64,000 nucleotides of DNA, taken from the NCBI GenBank assembly GCA_035578155.1, contig JAPWDM010000012.1:13212501-13276500 (forward strand). Reading direction: 5' to 3'. The translations under genes and the position numbers were made by a program. Below the pieces are notes generated by a model that saw only the letters and a program-made list of their open reading frames with translations, was not told where the DNA came from and made no database searches. The DNA comes from Brachynemurus nebulosus (lineage: Eukaryota; Arthropoda; Insecta; Neuroptera; Myrmeleontidae). Position 1 is the first letter of the stretch. Every line of letters starts with the position of its first letter. This document shows positions 34,008 through 44,409 of the stretch, piece by piece.

Positions 34008-34205
34008 ATCGGCCAAAAACGAGTCGGGCTCGCACAATTACAGTACAGTAAGCAGTCAAAAGACAAAATTATTTTTTTTATTTATTCTTATTAATTCTTA
34101 TCAAAATTTGATTGTGATAACAGAAAAATACTTGAATTGATTTCATAAATGTTCTATTTTGCCAGTTTTGTTACGGAACACTAACAAATGAAAAAGAGAA
34201 ATAAG
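34008..34205 (+). mobile_element. LINE-tail-like fragment
   Basis: ATCGGCCAAAAACGAGTCGG followed by GCTCGCACAATTACAG and, 150 bp later, GTTACGGAACACTA is a diverged version of the CGGCCAAG..GAGTCGGACTCGC..GGGTTCCGTA motif set common at insect LINE/SINE ends. Small and decayed. Confidence 0.4.
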
Positions 34206-34300
34206 TACTTTAAATAGAATTATAACAAGCTCGCTTAAAATTTCTGTACAAACTTAGTAATTTAAGTTCAAAAATTGGGGCGTATCACTGATGCAAAGTT
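34206..34300. repeat. Dispersed repeat R-E, copy 2
   Basis: Matches 25609-25705. Confidence 0.7.
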
Positions 34301-34822
34301 TAAGCTTTAAAATATTTCCCTATAGAACTGTGAAAACTGTGAGACCAAATGATAACAGAATTCGTTTGAGGTAATGAAATTTCAAAATGACATAAGCAGG
34401 TCGCAGTAAGTAATTCATGATTATTCATAAAATTTCACATTTACATTCGCATATTTTTGTTCTAACTGTGTCAAATTTGAAAAATTACGTATCTCGACTC
34501 TTATTTCCCCAGTCCCCTCTCACGTGCCAAGCATATCTTCCAACCCACGTGAATCTATAAGAATTCCGTGGTCAGAATTACGAAATCTTAAAATTTTTAT
34601 ATTTTTTCGATACAAAATCCCGCAAATGCGTAGACATGTTTGAAAGAAATGATTTTATTGTTGTTGCGATTTTTATCTTCACTTGATTTCGTACCACAAA
34701 GGGTATTCCCCTTGAGTGTAACAAATAGTAACAATATTGTACAAAAATATTTATTGTGTTAGATTGTTAATAACATAGTATTACTCCAGGAAAATGGTCA
34801 TTTTGTTCTACAAAAATTTATA
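34301..34822. other. No feature recognised
   Basis: Anonymous DNA; no ORF or paired ends. Confidence 0.5.
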
Positions 34823-35243
34823 CAAGGTGTAAAGTATATAAATCTTGCTACGAAAACAGTGGGTAGATCTCACCCATGTAGGTAATATTTGACAATAAAT
34901 TTGAACCAAAATTTTTTTTAACAGGAAAAATTTGATACGAAATATGGGTAAAAAAAGGGCCTTTAAAAATTTTTTTAATCCAGCTCTGACCATTTCACCT
35001 TTGTAAGATAAATTTTCTGTTTTTAAAAAATATCTGGAAAACACGTTTACGATCTAAACATGTTTACAGAATTTTATTGAATTTTAGTCAATAAAATTCT
35101 TTTCTACCTTTGATATTAAGAAGGTATTTATGCATAATTTGGACAGGGCCGTTAATTCCGAAAAAATTCCTGTGGTTTTAGTGTCTGCAAGGTGGAATGA
35201 GTCACCCCTCAAAAAGACTAGAGTTATTTTTTTTTACGCCCTG
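34823..35243. mobile_element. CAGGGTG-ended element, copy 3 (short)
   Basis: 421 bp flanked by TA. Left CAAGGTGTAAAGTATATAAA, right complement CAGGGCGTAAAAAAAAATAA. Read on the minus strand it follows copies 1 and 2: CACTAAAACC.CAGGAATTTTTTCGG, then GTATTTATGCATAAT..ATATCAAAGGTA. It gives the simplest form of the family and lets the insertion in copy 2 be recognised. Confidence 0.75.
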
Positions 35244-35640
35244 TATAAAATTTTTTTTCTTTGTGTGTCTTCAGTCGCCAATTTTGGATTTCAGTTTTGA
35301 CCAAACATCTTGACAACGGTAGATTCAACGATAAAAACTGTAAGAACCAATTTTGTAGGAAATTAAATTTGGCATAACTTTTGTTCGAAACTCTTGCTGA
35401 TGTACGGGGCGCGGCCAAGTTTTTTGGATTCAGTTTTCCCCAAATACTTAAGTTATCAAATTTTTCGAACAAGAAGACATTTTCTAAAATGGCGGCAGGA
35501 GTACTACATTCAAGAAACTTTTTAAAAGAAGAATCTTCTGTGAAAATTTTTACATTCTGAAATGTTATTTTTTGACAAATTTCCTGTACTAAAAGGTCTT
35601 TTCTTTTCATTTAGCTTACAAAAACAACATCAAACACTCG
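35224..35640 (-). other. 128-residue ORF, doubtful
   Basis: An open frame from ATG at 35610 to about 35224, whose last residues read into the end of the element at 34823-35243. The composition is not low-complexity (it includes SFKKFLECSTPAAILENVFL), but I recognise no domain. There is no sign of splicing or a promoter, and the AAATGGCGGC..CCAAAT text resembles non-coding repeat DNA. Probably not a gene. Confidence 0.2.
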
Positions 35641-35949
35641 TTCCCGGAACACGAGGGTAAAATCAAAAACAGGCGGAAATCCGTTTAAACATTTTATTCT
35701 TCTTTCGGCTATTCATCAACTCGTATTCAAACAAAGACATATTTTGTAATAAAAGTTATTTCTAGAACTGATAAGATGTCTTTACTGGTTCGTATTATTG
35801 ACGTACAAATATTATTTAAATTGCGAAACAGTAGTCTGTAAACAGTGGTACCTACTATATACCAACTTTTCCAACCACTCAAGAGATTGATATATGATAT
35901 GATAAAGTTTGGAGGACACTGTAGGTACTATATAGTATTAGGTGAGGTG

Positions 35950-36130
35950 TGGTATTAGTGAATTTTTAAACGAAAAATTCAACTATTACAGCAGGTGGCA
36001 CGGTAAGACCGGTGCTCGAGACGGTGATAGAAATATGTTTTGACGTCTCTGGTAGCAGAAAATAACGTTCATTAAAATCCAATTTTCACGAAATTTGGTG
36101 AAAATGTTGAAAGTTCCAAACAACTGGGTG
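35950..36130 (-). repeat. Dispersed repeat R-D, copy 3 (partial, reversed)
   Basis: AAAAATTCAACTATTACAGC, then AGACCGGTGCTCGAGAC and ATAGAAATATGTTTTGACGT correspond to the complement of the 3' half of the family (compare 60960-61060). Confidence 0.6.
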
Positions 36131-36481
36131 AGTTTTCCGGTGAGATACGTCTGAAGCTTAAGGTTTTTGAGTATTTTTCGTCAAACGAATTAGTATTTCG
36201 CCAAAATTTGCTAAAATTCGAAAGTTGTTTGAAACACATTAGATGGTTTTTGAATATTATCCAAAGTAAACCGGTTTTCGACAAAAACCGATTTTAGTTC
36301 GTTTAGATTTTGTTTATCCAGTTTTAGACAGTGTAGAAGAAAAATAACTTTTGAAATCCAGAGGACAAATAGGTTTTATTATGCTAATTAAATTTTGCCA
36401 GTAATTACGGTCTTGAAGAAACATTTTGGAACCCTTATGCATTTGTGTTGTATGTAGGTTTTAGTAAATGAATTAATTGAG

Positions 36482-36528
36482 GGTTATTTTATTTTTTATT
36501 TATTTATTTATTTATTTATTTATTTTTT
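36482..36528. repeat. (ATTT)n microsatellite
   Basis: About ten ATTT units near 36490-36527. Confidence 0.8.
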
Positions 36529-36649
36529 GATTGTCAAAAATTTATTAATAATGAGTCCTAGGAAAAATTTTTATCTGGTTCTAACTACCTAACATATTAT
36601 TTTCTTTTTCTTTTTTGAATCTGAAATTTTTCCCCAAGAAAAAATGTGT

Positions 36650-36915
36650 GATGATGATGATGATGTTCCATATCCCTAGCCTGGGATGTTGAAGACCACG
36701 TTTATCCATTTTTTTCTTTGCTGTGGAGTTCGAATCAGTTCGGTAAACTGCATTTTAAGTTGTCTATTCATCCTGTCTTCTTCCGTCCTCTTGATCTTTT
36801 GTCCCATATTTTTCCCATTAGAATTCTTTTCAATATGTGATAAAAAAAAATGTTTAACTTCTGCAAATAAATGTACAGTAATGTCCAAACAAATTTGAAC
36901 ACAATAGTGAAACAC
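36650..36915 (-). pseudogene. LINE 3' coding remnant with (ATC)n tail, tentative
   Basis: On the minus strand a frame ends KTEEDRM-like basic text and RKKWINVVFNIPG before a TAG at about 36676, followed after GGATATGGAAC by an (ATC)n tail at 36650-36665. A basic W-rich C-terminus immediately upstream of a simple-repeat tail is what one sees at the 3' end of several insect LINE ORF2s. No RT motif is left. An ordinary chance ORF cannot be excluded. Confidence 0.35.
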
Positions 36916-37341
36916 GTTTACACTAGATATTTTTACGAAACGAAATTTAGTCTCGGTAAAGTATTTTTAAAATGTTATTTTTTCAACTAAGCCACATATG
37001 AACTGCTAACTGCAGAAAGGTAACAAGTCACAATATTTTGAAAATGCGTTTTTTTTTATTTTAGACTAAAGATGCTGTATAGAAGGATGATTTACAACAG
37101 AAACAGAACTTGTCTATCATCTGTTACGGCAATAACAAGTAGTTCAATCATAAATTATTATACATACGTTTACTGCAGAAGTAAACGTATGTATACAAGG
37201 AAGGGAACAAGTCCAGGACTTGTTCCCTTCCTGCAGTAAACAATTTAATTTTTATTAAATTTATAAGAAAATTTTTTCTTTCTTATCATGCTTAATAGTT
37301 AATAGTAAATAAGATTTATTTCTAACACTATCAACAGTGTC

Positions 37342-37342
<1 letters not shown>

Positions 37343-37383
<41 letters not shown>
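37343..37383. repeat. (AAT/TAA)n microsatellite, LINE target
   Basis: Thirteen-plus uninterrupted units directly before the LINE 5' end; three or four more units directly after its 3' end (41874-41886). Confidence 0.9.
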
Positions 37384-37384
<1 letters not shown>

Positions 37385-40300
37385 CGCCCTGTGGGTGGGG
37401 GCTTCACTCTGCAGAATTTCCCCACAGTAAGTCCTGCTTGTCGTAAAAGGCGACTAAAAGGACAACCCATTAGGATGGAGCATACAAAAAAGAAGCCTCG
37501 GAAAAATGCCGCTGCCGGTGGAGCGACCGGGCGCATCAGGGTCACCACTGAATGTGACAGTTTAGATCGCGGTGACGACAGGCTGGGTTCTAGGCAGCCA
37601 CCTGTCAGCTGTAATAACACCTTCAGCCAAAATACTACTGCCCTACTTACAGAGCCCCCAACACCTTTGGCTCAGCCGACTTTAAGTGTTTCCTCGGAGC
37701 ATCCTTTGGGGACCACTAAAGCTGGTAAGAAGCGTGTGCGTATGCAATGGACAGATGAACTGAATGAATTCATCGTACGCACATACTTCCAAGTTACTAG
37801 ACTTGAAACGGACAAAACTGGTTACCGTACGAAATTACATCAAGAGTTCGCGCGCACCTACCCTCACCTTAGTCGCGTCACTGAACAGAGACTGGCAGAC
37901 CAAAAACGTGTCATTTTTACCAATAACCTTATCCCTTCCTCCCTCATAAACACGATTAAAACACAAGTCGCACATCAATTTGCTCAAAATGAAGAAAGTC
38001 AGGACGACGGCCCACCAGAAATGGAGAGCCCCACACAAAACGACACTCAACAACTTGTCGAGAATGAGCCTGACCACCATGAGACAGCAGTAAATGACAC
38101 CCTACTGCAAAAGATCGAACTGGAATTTAACACAGCGCTTACTGAATTTGAAGGGACGGACCCCACACATAGGTACTTGTTGCCTAAACAACACACCTCA
38201 CGTAGATTGGCTGGGATCGTTGAGATATTGAACAATACAATACTGCCTAAACACTTAGAAACATGTGACAATTTTATCGAGTTACACACAGCTATCTATT
38301 GTGGAGCCGTTGCAGCTATACGTTGTAACGGGTCCGATGTAACACCACCTGTAGCGCACAACTCGAAGGAACACAAAACTCCTGCCTGGGAAACACGATT
38401 GAATAAACGCATCAGCAACATCCGATGCAACCTCGGCAGGATCACCCAATACCAACAGGGTACGAGGTCCAAACGGCTCAACAAATATATACACGACATA
38501 TTACACAAACACACAGTACACACACAATACGAGGAACCCAATAAAACACTCACAGAGATCAGAGATACGCTTCACCAAAAATTAACAGCACTAGCGAAGC
38601 GCTTACGAAGATATAAGACCAGTACTGAACGCAGACGACAAAACCAAGCGTTCAGCAGAAACGAGAGACGGTTTTATCAGTCTCTAACGAACACGGTAAC
38701 TGACAGTAATGGTCTACCGGAGAAGAACGCACTCCATAGTTTCTGGGCGAATATATGGTCCAACACCATTGACCATTATGACAAAGCCAGCTGGATCGAT
38801 ACAGAGTACAGGAATAACGAACATCTTCCGGAGATGCCCTATACGGACATTACTACAGAGGACGTCTCCAGAGCTTTACAGAGATCGCATAACTGGAAGG
38901 CACCTGGCATCGACAACATACAAAACTACTGGCTCAAACACTTTACATCAACACACAAGTATCTCGCTGAACACTTTACACTATTTATAAAAACACCAAA
39001 CCTGACACCGAAGTTCCTAACGCAGGGTATCACATACATGAAATCTAAAAACAGTGATACAAAAAATCCTGCGAATTATAGGCCTATCACCTGCTTGCCT
39101 ACAGTGTATAAGATTTTGACGTCCTGTCTGGCAGAAAAGATCAATGAGCATTGTCAGATTAACACCATACTGACAGAAGAACAAAAGGGATGTCGAAAGA
39201 GGTCACAAGGCTGCAAAGAGCAGCTTCTGATTGACTCCGTAGTACTGGAACAAGCAAAAGGGAGAAAACGTAACCTGTACACAGCGTTTATTGATTATAA
39301 AAAGGCATTTGATTCGGTCCCGCACTCCTGGTTGCGGAGAGTATTGGAGCTGTACAAAATACACCCAAGTATCGTGAACTTCCTTGGAACGATCATGTCC
39401 GACTGGCGAACGACCTTACATTTGAGTATTGGTAATGAAAAAACAACAAGCGACCTTATTCAAGTAAGACGCGGCATATTCCAAGGCGACTCATTGAGTC
39501 CATTATGGTTTTGTCTCGCAATGAATCCACTTTCTCGCCTGTTAAATGAAACCAAATACGGTTACAATGTAGGTACGCAAACGAATTCGCGCCATACCAT
39601 TTCACATCTAATGTACATGGATGATATTAAGATCTATGCAGCTACTAAACATCAATTACAGCAGCTGCTGGGACTTTCCAACGAGGTTTCGCGAGACCTC
39701 TGTATGGAGTTCGGAATCGATAAATGTCGAACACAATGTCGTTCTGGAGGAAAACGAGATGCGGTCGCATTCGAACTCGAACCAGAGTCTGTTATGCAGC
39801 CCATGGACGAGGGAGAGTCGTATCGGTATCTCGGATTCAATCAGGACGAACGTATAGATCACAGCGCTGTAAAACAACACCTGATGCAGCAATACCTAAC
39901 GCGTGTACGGAGATTACTGAGCACCCACCTTGATGGAAAAAAAACCATCAAAGCAATTAACACCTACGCAGTTCCGGTGCTAACATACTCATTTGGGGTA
40001 ATCAAATGGACGCCTACGGACTTGACAAACATCGAGATCAAGACCCGCGTCCTTATGACCAAATACAGAATTCATCATCCCAAAGCAGCGATAGAACGAT
40101 TGACGCTGCCAAGAGCCGAAGGGGGTCGAGGTCTTATAGACATAAGGAACACGCATAATAAACAGGTTCATAACTTGCGAGAATACTTTTACACCAAAAC
40201 ACACACATCACACTTACACAATGTAATAATCCAAGCCGACAAGGCATACACACCATTAAACCTCTCACACACAGAAATGCCAGATAGTTTTTGCCGTTTG

Positions 40301-41872
40301 GTCACGAAGGAGGACAAAATTCAGCAATGGATTCGGAAGCCTTTACATGGGAGACATCCACATGATCTTAATCAGAGTAACGTCGACAAAGCAGCGTCGC
40401 ACGCCTGGTTGAGTCAAGGAAGTCTTTTCCCGGAGACTGAAGGATTCATGCTAGCTATACAAGATCAAGTAATTCATACAAAGAATTACTCAAAATACAT
40501 ACTTCGTGACTCGTCAATAACATCTGACTCATGCCGGAGATGCCATTCCAAACCTGAAACGATCCAACACATCACAGCTGCCTGTACTCAGCTCGCTCAA
40601 TCCGAATACAAACACCGTCACGACCAGGTTGCCAAAATCATATACCAGAAACTAGCGGTCAAGCACCACCTTATAACCGATAAAACACCTTACTACAAGC
40701 TCACACCAAAAGTAGTAGCGGAGAATGACTCCTGTAGACTTTACTGGGATCGGTCGATTATTACAGATAAGACCATAAATCATAATCGACCAGATATCAC
40801 CTTCGTAATGAAAAACACTAAGACAACCTATCTGATCGATATTGCGGTTCCAAATACACACAACTTACAAAAAACACACGCAGTTAAATTGGATAAATAC
40901 ACTGACCTCGCAGCCGAAATAAAACAACAATGGCGAATGGAACATGTCCACATCGTTCCAATAGTGCTCAGTGCCACCGGGGTTATTCCACACACACTAC
41001 ATAATAGTTTGAGCCTCTTGGGTCTCCCAAAATACACATATGTCACTATGCAAAAGGCAGTGATCATAAACACGTGTCGTATAGTACGGAAGCTCCTCAG
41101 TAATACGAATCCGACTGCGATATGTGAAAGCACAAGACCTGCTTCTACTCCATCTGAGCCATCTACAGTGAGCGAACAATACACTGACACTCATCCTACT
41201 GACACACAACACACATACATAAACACACAATACACTAACACTGAAAGACAAACACTTAACACACATACAGATCCAGATTCGTCTGATGGAGAGGGGGGAT
41301 CGAACAACTGCCGCACTGTCACTGTTACCGCTCTGGTGCACAATCCTCCCCAATTCAATGACACACAAGGTCCGTCAACCTCTGTACCATCTAAACGCGC
41401 AGTTCCAGGAGCACCCGATCTTAATGAGCAATTTGATGAACCAGAAAACATCTACACCAAGAAACGTAAAATAGAAAGACACATCCACACACATACACAA
41501 ACACACACACAAACACAAACAGTCCTTTCCCTTCCCTCTGTCCCTACTCCTACCTACCATCTGAGGACACGAAAACGAACTAGGCTTTCACAGCCCTCTG
41601 TCATTGAGCCAACATCTACGCTCCCACAAAAGTCTCGTCGTACGAACCAGTATACACCAAAATAGACGCATAACACCTCGTTTCAAGCAACAACAACAAC
41701 AATATAAGGAGTGATGTGACAAACCCGTCCGTGAATGTACTACGGTACTTTTACGGATTGGTTTGGCACATTACCCTTCCACAGAGCCTAATACCTTGCA
41801 TAATGCCGGTATAGGTGAATGTTACCCAGTACTGTCCTACTGAGTAGTGAGCGCCAGGTTGGCGTAAAAGTC
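37384..41872 (+). mobile_element. R4/Dong-clade non-LTR retrotransposon, apparently full length
   Basis: The element begins ACGCCCTGTGGGTGGGGGC right after the TAA array and ends GGCGTAAAAGTCT at the resumed TAA units, so it sits precisely in the microsatellite. Insertion in TAA repeats is known for Dong elements. The 5' leader is about 90 bp and contains GTCGTAAAAGGCGAC, a potential small hairpin that I associate with 5' ends of this group. The 3' UTR (41666-41872) contains AACAACAACAACAA and the structured TACCCAGTACTGTCCTACTG / AGTAGTGAGCGCCAGGTTGG region. There is no poly-A tail. No frameshift or stop interrupts the ORF. Confidence 0.85.
37475..41665 (+). CDS. R4/Dong-type reverse transcriptase-endonuclease polyprotein
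   Basis: It copies its own RNA into a nicked chromosomal site (target-primed reverse transcription). I start at the first in-frame ATG (37475), giving 1396 residues; the frame is open further up only because the TAA array reads as Asn. Residues ~82-150: basic, W92-containing Myb-like DNA-binding candidate (RVRMQWTDELNEFIV). RT domain ~460-860: motif A FIDYKKAFDSVPHSW (D607), motif B GIFQGDSLSPLW, motif C YMDD (D716, D717), all intact. C-terminal restriction-like endonuclease: CCHC knuckle C1020, C1023, H1032, C1037, then RPD (D1107), LID (D1122) and KLDKY (K1141). The Thr/His-rich tail after ~1200 is unlike R2. No N-terminal C2H2 finger is visible. All catalytic residues seem present, so it may be active. 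Confidence 0.9.
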   Translation: MEHTKKKPRKNAAAGGATGRIRVTTECDSLDRGDDRLGSRQPPVSCNNTFSQNTTALLTEPPTPLAQPTLSVSSEHPLGTTKAGKKRVRMQWTDELNEFIVRTYFQVTRLETDKTGYRTKLHQEFARTYPHLSRVTEQRLADQKRVIFTNNLIPSSLINTIKTQVAHQFAQNEESQDDGPPEMESPTQNDTQQLVENEPDHHETAVNDTLLQKIELEFNTALTEFEGTDPTHRYLLPKQHTSRRLAGIVEILNNTILPKHLETCDNFIELHTAIYCGAVAAIRCNGSDVTPPVAHNSKEHKTPAWETRLNKRISNIRCNLGRITQYQQGTRSKRLNKYIHDILHKHTVHTQYEEPNKTLTEIRDTLHQKLTALAKRLRRYKTSTERRRQNQAFSRNERRFYQSLTNTVTDSNGLPEKNALHSFWANIWSNTIDHYDKASWIDTEYRNNEHLPEMPYTDITTEDVSRALQRSHNWKAPGIDNIQNYWLKHFTSTHKYLAEHFTLFIKTPNLTPKFLTQGITYMKSKNSDTKNPANYRPITCLPTVYKILTSCLAEKINEHCQINTILTEEQKGCRKRSQGCKEQLLIDSVVLEQAKGRKRNLYTAFIDYKKAFDSVPHSWLRRVLELYKIHPSIVNFLGTIMSDWRTTLHLSIGNEKTTSDLIQVRRGIFQGDSLSPLWFCLAMNPLSRLLNETKYGYNVGTQTNSRHTISHLMYMDDIKIYAATKHQLQQLLGLSNEVSRDLCMEFGIDKCRTQCRSGGKRDAVAFELEPESVMQPMDEGESYRYLGFNQDERIDHSAVKQHLMQQYLTRVRRLLSTHLDGKKTIKAINTYAVPVLTYSFGVIKWTPTDLTNIEIKTRVLMTKYRIHHPKAAIERLTLPRAEGGRGLIDIRNTHNKQVHNLREYFYTKTHTSHLHNVIIQADKAYTPLNLSHTEMPDSFCRLVTKEDKIQQWIRKPLHGRHPHDLNQSNVDKAASHAWLSQGSLFPETEGFMLAIQDQVIHTKNYSKYILRDSSITSDSCRRCHSKPETIQHITAACTQLAQSEYKHRHDQVAKIIYQKLAVKHHLITDKTPYYKLTPKVVAENDSCRLYWDRSIITDKTINHNRPDITFVMKNTKTTYLIDIAVPNTHNLQKTHAVKLDKYTDLAAEIKQQWRMEHVHIVPIVLSATGVIPHTLHNSLSLLGLPKYTYVTMQKAVIINTCRIVRKLLSNTNPTAICESTRPASTPSEPSTVSEQYTDTHPTDTQHTYINTQYTNTERQTLNTHTDPDSSDGEGGSNNCRTVTVTALVHNPPQFNDTQGPSTSVPSKRAVPGAPDLNEQFDEPENIYTKKRKIERHIHTHTQTHTQTQTVLSLPSVPTPTYHLRTRKRTRLSQPSVIEPTSTLPQKSRRTNQYTPK

Positions 41873-43118
41873 TATAATAATAATAAAAATATAAACATTA
41901 CACACATTCTATCGACTTTTCTTAAGACAAGTATTTATTTACTTAATTTGATTAATTAATTATTTTTATTAATTTTTTTATATAGTTAGTATAGTTATAT
42001 ATCCCGATATAATAATTTAGTAGCGTTGCTTGCACTACGCATACACAATGGTGAGCTTTAATCGAGTATTATTGAATTTATGCTTTAAATATTTTTAAGT
42101 GACTTAGTTATTATTATCATCTTAAATTCCAAAATTGACTCTGGTCTACATTCCTACTGCCAAATAGGCTTTAACGTCCTGGTCAGTAACATTTTAACAT
42201 CCTGGCCGGTAACCTTAGCTGCAACAAGGGGAGCAGACCGAGTGTAATACCGTTTTAAGAAGTTTTATGGCCCTTTTTGTTTTAATTTCTTTTTACGAGA
42301 TAGGTTATTTTAGTTAAATATTATATTTTATCACGTAAATACTATTTTTGTATAAGAAATAAATTGTTTATTTCATAAAAATCGTTTTTTATTAAATATA
42401 AATTTTGTTTACTGCAGAAAGGGAACAAGTCCAAAAACAAAACATTTTTTTTTTAAATAACTACGCATAAAAAATTTAAATCTTTTACAAAAGGTTAATC
42501 AGGTAATCACTAACAATATTTGAAAAATAAAATTTCATTAGTTTGTAAAAAGGGTTCCAAGTAAAACGTTTTTTTCATCTCCTGTAAAATTTTATTTTAT
42601 GGACTTGTTACCTTTCTGCAGTTAGCAGTTTATATCTGTTCTATGTGATAGGAAAAGCCATTTTTTTAAACGTAAATTCTGAGAAATTCACTATGTTATG
42701 CAGGATGCTGTGACACGGATATAGTGTTTTCTTTCGTCTTTGATATCATTATATAGGTACTACGCCTTGGCAATATATTGTTACTATAAACGGAAGGAAG
42801 ATAATGCGTCAAAAGAGAAAAGAATGGGTATAAGAAAAATGTTTAGTTCATAAAAGTGGTGTAAAGCTCCTCGTAACTTACTCGAGTTCTAATTCTTTTA
42901 ATGAGTTCATCTATACTAGCTCTCGCCTTGTTTTATTTTATATTCTTTATGTTCAAAATGAACGTACGTTTTCGTACCTAGTTTTTTCTTTTTTGTTTAA
43001 CACAAAAATAAATAGTTTCTTTTGATTTTGTCTGATATAAAACAGTGGTTGTAAAACGGTGAGTTCACATTTTTGGGGACGATTCAAAATATATATTCTA
43101 TTTTTATATATTCTTATT
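41873..43118. other. 3' part of the host element, then anonymous DNA
   Basis: 41873-42630 belongs to the TIR element that contains the LINE. After it, 42660-42720 holds a reversed R-D end (TTATGCAGGATGCTGTGACA). The rest to 43118 shows nothing. Confidence 0.5.
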
Positions 43119-43320
43119 CAGGGCCGGATCTATGGGGGGCAGCCGGGGCACATGCCACCCCTGCAGGTGTTAGCGGGCGCCGAAATGTTGAATTTGAGTT
43201 GTTTTTTATTTGTCAATTACTTTTTGCAGGGATTTTTGAATTTTGAAATTTGAATTTTTCTCGGGGAGGGCGCCGACAACAAAGTTTGCCCCCCTCATAA
43301 TAATTGTAGGTCCGGCCCTG
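43119..43320. mobile_element. hAT MITE with perfect 8-bp target duplication
   Basis: TTCTTATT at 43111-43118 and again at 43321-43328. Ends CAGGGCCGGATCTATGGGG and complement CAGGGCCGGACCTACAATT. GC-rich for the window. Same end type as 18694-19004, different body. Confidence 0.9.
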
Positions 43321-43435
43321 TTCTTATTGATTATACTTTTAAGGTAGCTAAGGAAATTTTTCAAATTTTGCACATTCTGAGGTTGTTTTCCTCCGATGGC
43401 AATGTTACAAAAAAAAAGGTGAGTATGCTTAAAAC

Positions 43436-44409
43436 CAGTGTTGGGCAAGATACCGAATTTTATTATCTAGATAACAGATAATAGATAACATAATTTAAAA
43501 TATCTAGATAACATTACAGATAATCTAACCATTATCTAGATAAAATTTTAGATAACAGATAATATTTACAGATATAATGCATTAGGTCAGTGTTTCTCAA
43601 CCGCCGGTCCGTGGATCGGTGCCGGGCTGCGAAAGTACTTCACCGGTCCCCAGAAAGATGTGTAAATTACAATAACTTACAAAAATGTTAAAGAAACGTT
43701 TTTGGCAATAAGAATCGCATGTTTTGGAATTTAGTTATTTTATTTACGATCCACGATAGCATACGTCTAGTACAATAGAGTACAACATTTTTTGTTTAAA
43801 AAAGTGCTTAAAAAGTGTCGATAATTATCTGAATTACATGATCGACCAAGTGGTCGGAAAACGGAACTTCATATTACACGATTAAATGTTATTCCAACTA
43901 ATGGCCGAAATAATTTCTAGCTACAAGAATTCCATTTAAAATACGAAAATTGCTTCTAAACATTTCTCTAATGCTTAAAATAATGTCGATACTTCTTTGA
44001 ATTACATGGTAGACCAAGTGGTCGGAATACGACATTTCATATTACACGACTAAATGTTATTCCAACTAATGACGGCAATAATTCAACACAACAAGAATTC
44101 TGTTTAAAATTAAATAATTGTTTTTAAATATTCTTGTAATTCTTAAGAGTGTCAAAATTTATCTGAATTACATGGTCGGCCAAATGAATACATATATAGG
44201 GACAGGGAAACGGTGAATTTAGCTTCAATTTTCTATTTTCCAGAAAAAATAAAGATGTATTTTTATTTTTATTATCTTATCTTTTTCCTTCGCTTAATAA
44301 AACGATAAGATAAAAGATAACTTCTTTTGAAAATATCTAGATAAAAGATAATAGATAACGAAAACGTTATCTAATTTCAGATAACGTTATCTAGATAAGC
44401 ACAACACTG
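43436..44409 (+). mobile_element. hAT element built from 167-bp units, complete copy
   Basis: Ends CAGTGTTGGGCAAGATACCG and complement CAGTGTTGTGCTTATCTAG; 8-bp duplications CTTAAAAC (43428-43435) and CTTAAGAC (44410-44417), one mismatch. Both subterminal regions are packed with TCTAGATAAC-like motifs. The centre holds units of the 167-bp repeat starting about 43815, 43983 and 44149. A second hAT-like left end, CAGTGTTTCTCAACCGCCGG, lies inside at 43587 without a partner. No transposase. Confidence 0.8.

Larger units (their letters stand above)
37001..42630. mobile_element. DNA element with perfect 29-bp TIRs, split by the LINE
   Basis: AACTGCTAACTGCAGAAAGG plus nine further bases at 37001-37029 is exactly inverted at 42602-42630. 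Without the LINE the element would be about 1.14 kb. The inner core GGGAACAAGTCC recurs at 37202 (+), 37217-37230 (-, forming the 33-bp palindrome with the former) and 42420 (+), each near CTGCAG. TA occurs within two bases of both outer ends. No transposase. It is older than the LINE it hosts. Confidence 0.75.

Noticed and set aside
35224..35610. 128-residue minus-strand ORF as a host gene
   Set aside because: It reads into the terminal repeat of a MITE and shows no domain or conserved motif, so it is kept only as a doubtful ORF.
37337..37474. Upstream extension of the LINE ORF beginning at a GTG with a run of 13 Asn
   Set aside because: The Asn run is the translated TAA microsatellite that serves as the insertion target, and GTG is not a usual start in eukaryotes. 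The first ATG at 37475 is preferred.
37261..41560. ORFs of 60-123 residues on the minus strand and in other frames across the LINE
   Set aside because: They are shadows of the long polyprotein frame; none shows a domain of its own.
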